NCBI RefSeq assembly: GCF_006717045.1
Contig: NZ_VFPH01000001.1
Span: forward strand, 806,001 to 870,000
Length of the DNA stretch: 64,000 bases
Source of the DNA: Pseudonocardia cypriaca
Lineage (GTDB): Bacteria; Actinomycetota; Actinomycetes; Mycobacteriales; Pseudonocardiaceae
Direction of reading: 5' to 3'
The position numbers and the translations under genes are program-made. Shown piece by piece: positions 61,873 through 64,000 of the stretch (position 1 is the stretch's first letter; the number at the start of each line of letters is the position of its first letter). The notes beneath the pieces are model-generated. The model saw only the letters and a program-made list of their open reading frames with translations, was not told where the DNA came from and did no database searches.

Positions 61873-62762
61873 CCGTCCTCGACATCCCCAGCGGGATCCC
61901 GGCCCACGTCGACACCCCCGCCCCCGGCGACCCCCGGCTGGCCCGGCTCTCGCTCAACCAGCGCACCACCGCCAACTGGAGCCTCCGGGAGGCGGTCGAC
62001 GGGGCCGCCGCCGCGGGCCTGCAGGCGATCGGGCTGTGGCGCGAGCCGGTGGCCGAGGTCGGCGTCGACGTCGCCCGACGCATCGTCGACGACGCCGGCC
62101 TGCGCGTCTCCTCGCTCTGCCGGGGCGGCTTCTTCACCGCGTCCGACCCGGCCGACCGGGCCGCCGCGCACGAGGACAACCTGTGCGCCCTCGACGAGGC
62201 CGCGGGCCTCGGGACGAAGGCGCTCGTGCTCGTCCCCGGCGGGCTGCCCGCCGGCGACAAGGACCTCGCGGGCGCCCGGATCCGCGCCGCCGAGGCGATC
62301 GCCGCGCTCGTCCCGGCCGCGGTCGAGCGTGGCGTCACGCTCGGGATCGAACCGATGAACCCGATCTACGCCGCCGACCGCGGCGTGATCTCCACGCTCG
62401 CGCAGGCCCTCGACATCGCCGAGCAGTTCGCGCCGCACGAGGTCGGAGTCGTCGTCGACACCTTCCACCTGTGGTGGGAGCCCGGCGTGCACACCCAGAT
62501 CGCGCGGGCGGGGGAGCGGATCGTGTCGTACCAGGTGTGCGACTGGATCACCCCGCTCCCCGCCGACTCCCTGCTCGCCCGCGGGATGATGGGCGACGGC
62601 CACGTCGACTTCCCGGCCTTCACCCGCGCCGTCGCCGCCGCGGGTTACACCGGCGACGTGGAGGTGGAGATCTTCCACGCCGACGTCTGGGCGGCCCCGG
62701 GCGACCAGGTGGTCGCGACCATGGCCCGCCGCTACGTCGAGCTGGTGCAACCCCACCTGTGA
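61869..62762 (+). CDS. Sugar phosphate isomerase/epimerase (AP endonuclease 2-like TIM barrel)
   Basis: 297 residues; GTG overlaps the DUF993 stop. Xylose-isomerase-like TIM barrel with metal-binding residues in LGIEPMNPIYAADRG (Glu), VVVDTFHLWWEP (Asp-x-x-His), DWITPLPADS and EVEIFHADVW (Glu). Isomerises, epimerises or dehydrates keto-sugars in related pathways. Last gene of the operon; a repeat array and a convergent gene follow. Confidence 0.9.
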   Translation: MTVLDIPSGIPAHVDTPAPGDPRLARLSLNQRTTANWSLREAVDGAAAAGLQAIGLWREPVAEVGVDVARRIVDDAGLRVSSLCRGGFFTASDPADRAAAHEDNLCALDEAAGLGTKALVLVPGGLPAGDKDLAGARIRAAEAIAALVPAAVERGVTLGIEPMNPIYAADRGVISTLAQALDIAEQFAPHEVGVVVDTFHLWWEPGVHTQIARAGERIVSYQVCDWITPLPADSLLARGMMGDGHVDFPAFTRAVAAAGYTGDVEVEIFHADVWAAPGDQVVATMARRYVELVQPHL

Positions 62763-62797
62763 CCCGCGTCCCCCCGGCTCGGTCGGCCGCACCCAGG

Positions 62798-62925
62798 GCG
62801 CGACTCGCGCGCACTCACACAGCGACTCGCGCGTACGGAGACCGCGACTCGCGGGGTGGGCGAGCCCTCGTTCCGCGAGTCGCGCTCTGGGTGTACGCGA
62901 GTCGCGGTCTGGGTGCGCGCGAGTC
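62798..62925. repeat. GACTCGCG palindromic array, copy 2 (between convergent genes)
   Basis: Same plan as the array at 19421-19550: forward units GCGACTCGCGCGCAC and GCGACTCGCGCGTAC, a central hairpin with arms CGCGACTCGCGG (62843-62854) and CCGCGAGTCGCG (62873-62884), then inverted units GTACGCGAGTCGCGG and GCGCGCGAGTC. It again fills a gap between convergent stops (62762 and 62937). Confidence 0.8.
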
Positions 62926-62936
62926 GGGGCGGCGGC

Positions 62937-63278
62937 TCAGAGGTCGTGGGCGACGGGATGTCGGGGCTCGTAGATGGACAGGGGAGTGCCGCTCGGGAGC
63001 CGGATCGACGCGAGGATCCCCCAGCCCTGGTCACTCGCCGGCTCCACGACCGAGATGCCTTTCGCGTTCAGCACCTTCTCGATGTCGTCGCACATCAGGT
63101 AGAGCTCGTGCTTCGGTTCCGCGTCGGTGGGGTGCACGGCGACCTCGGCAGGCGGGAGCTTGAAGATCAGCCAGCCCCCACCCGCGTCCACGTTCGGGAA
63201 GGCGAGCGTGTCGCGGAGGAACGCCCTGTCCGCCTCCGCGTCGCGGCTGTGGAGGATGACGTGCGCGCCGGTGAACAT
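62937..63278 (-). CDS. VOC-family (glyoxalase/bleomycin-resistance fold) protein
   Basis: 113 residues from the ATG at 63278, preceded by GAGGGGGAA; upstream in-frame sequence has no similarity. VOC pattern: FTGAHVILHSRDAEADRAFLRDTLAFP, GGWLIFKLPPAEVAVHP, HELYLMCDDIEKVL, LPSGTPLSIYEPRHP. The metal-ligand positions (H in HVILHS, E in IYEP, H in AVHP) are occupied, so it may bind a divalent metal. Substrate unknown. Confidence 0.85.
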   Translation of the reverse strand: MFTGAHVILHSRDAEADRAFLRDTLAFPNVDAGGGWLIFKLPPAEVAVHPTDAEPKHELYLMCDDIEKVLNAKGISVVEPASDQGWGILASIRLPSGTPLSIYEPRHPVAHDL

Positions 63279-63310
63279 CGGTTCCCCCTCCGGGACCGCC
63301 GCGGCCGCTT

Positions 63311-63745
63311 TCAGCCGCGGGACCGCGACTGAACGACCGCCACGATCGCGACGACGATCAGCAGTAGCAGGAGCAGCACGACCGTGACCGGCAGCAGCAG
63401 GAGCGCCAATACGAGAGCGACGATGATCGCGGCCTTCGCACCGGGGCTCAACGCGGAGAAGGCGCCCTTGACGGCGCCCCACACGAGGTTCCTGCCCGCG
63501 GCGGCGGCACGGACACCACCGAACACCGCGCCGATCTTGTACCCCCCGCGTGCCGCGATGTCGTCGAGCGACCGGGACAGCTGCTCGACCTTGTCGAGGG
63601 CCACCCCGAACGCCCGCTCGAGCACCGTTGATAGGAGCTTCCGCAGAGCGGCCTTCAGCTGGTCACCCGGAGACTGAGCTCCGGGGGCATCGCGGGCCGG
63701 GACGGCCCTGTCCGCTCGGGCGGGAGCGACGAGGGCGTCGGTCAC
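63311..63745 (-). CDS. Small membrane protein with long hydrophobic C-terminus
   Basis: 144 residues; GTG at 63745 overlaps the stop of the upstream gene (GTGA). A helical polar first half (KAALRKLLSTVLERAFGVAL, VEQLSRSLDDIAARGG) is followed by a glycine-rich stretch and a 35-residue leucine/valine-rich segment that forms one or two membrane helices, ending QSRSRG. I do not recognise the family. Confidence 0.75.
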   Translation of the reverse strand: MTDALVAPARADRAVPARDAPGAQSPGDQLKAALRKLLSTVLERAFGVALDKVEQLSRSLDDIAARGGYKIGAVFGGVRAAAAGRNLVWGAVKGAFSALSPGAKAAIIVALVLALLLLPVTVVLLLLLLIVVAIVAVVQSRSRG

Positions 63746-63999
63746 CGCGGCCCGCCCGCTCGCGGCGCACGCCCACCGGGCCGTTCGGGACGGCGGGCCG
63801 CCGGTGCGCGGCGCCGCTCAGGAGGTGCAGGCGCGTCGGGCTGAGCCCCGTCCGGACGCGGCCGAACCGGTCGCTGCGGTCGCCGGCCCTCGGGCCGGCG
63901 CGGAGGGGCGGGTTCAGGGCGCTCGTCCGGACCGTCGCCGGCCTCCTCGCCCTCGACGGCCTCCTGCTGCTCGCCACCGCGGTACCGGGCCGCGGCTTC
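63742..63999 (-). CDS. C-terminal part of a Pro/Arg-rich protein (partial)
   Basis: The frame enters from the right edge and ends at TGA (complement 63742-63744), overlapping the next gene's GTG. The 85 visible residues are a low-complexity tail: first acidic (RYRGGEQQEAVEGEEAGDGP), then rich in Pro and Arg. The N-terminal, informative part lies outside the window, so no function can be given. The GTGA coupling to 63311-63745 supports that it is a real gene. Confidence 0.6.
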   Translation of the reverse strand, partial: EAAARYRGGEQQEAVEGEEAGDGPDERPEPAPPRRPEGRRPQRPVRPRPDGAQPDAPAPPERRRAPAARRPERPGGRAPRAGGPR

Positions 64000-64000
64000 C

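Overview
The window is about 64 kb of very GC-rich DNA with actinobacterial gene style: frequent GTG and TTG starts, chains of ATGA/GTGA start-stop overlaps, LacI/IclR/AraC regulators, RecBCD, a chaplin-like secreted protein and VanY/VanRS-like genes. A Pseudonocardiaceae-type chromosome (Pseudonocardia or a relative) fits best. This is inference from gene content; there is no rRNA or other marker in the window. I saw no tRNA, rRNA, CRISPR array, prophage or replication origin.

Layout. 1-5.1 kb: tail of an XRE/MmyB-type regulator, a LacI regulator with its own operators, a CAAX protease, a TauD-type dioxygenase, glucarate dehydratase and a PPOX-fold protein. 5.1-13.5 kb: a recC-recB-recD operon. 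13.5-20.3 kb: a small zinc-finger-like protein, phosphoglucomutase, a DJ-1/AraC regulator, three membrane proteins and a serine hydrolase. 20.4-24.2 kb: an N-acyl(succinyl)amino-acid racemase, an SIS protein, a GNAT transferase and a divergent M20 deacylase, which together match the known D-to-L amino-acid conversion pathway through N-succinyl intermediates. 24.4-27.5 kb: IclR, epoxide-hydrolase-like protein, SDR and DedA. 27.6-28.9 kb: an IS110-family insertion sequence. 29-38 kb: a VanY/lipoprotein/MacB-like ABC locus, tandemly duplicated, whose older copy keeps only a 37-codon in-frame remnant of the ATPase; a divergent two-component system probably controls it. 38-44.5 kb: chaplin-like protein, then a LacI-controlled sugar ABC importer with a GH51 arabinofuranosidase. 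45-49.7 kb: orphan proteins, LuxR regulator and carbonic anhydrase. 49.9-53.9 kb: MarR regulator, EamA exporter, ABC exporter and DJ-1 protein in one operon behind an apparently leaderless promoter. 53.8-62.8 kb: a LacI repressor divergent from a branched-chain-type (HAAT) ABC importer fused in one operon to a Gfo/Idh dehydrogenase, a DUF993 protein and a TIM-barrel isomerase; this looks like an uncharacterised catabolic operon. 62.9-64 kb: VOC protein and two genes of unknown role.

Three dispersed or palindromic repeat families occupy intergenic spaces. A roughly 240-260 bp element with terminal inverted repeats lies at 14264-14498 and, inverted, at 44559-44817. GACTCGCG palindromic arrays sit between convergent genes at 19421-19550 and 62798-62925. 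A 76 bp palindrome lies in a divergent promoter region at 49818-49893.
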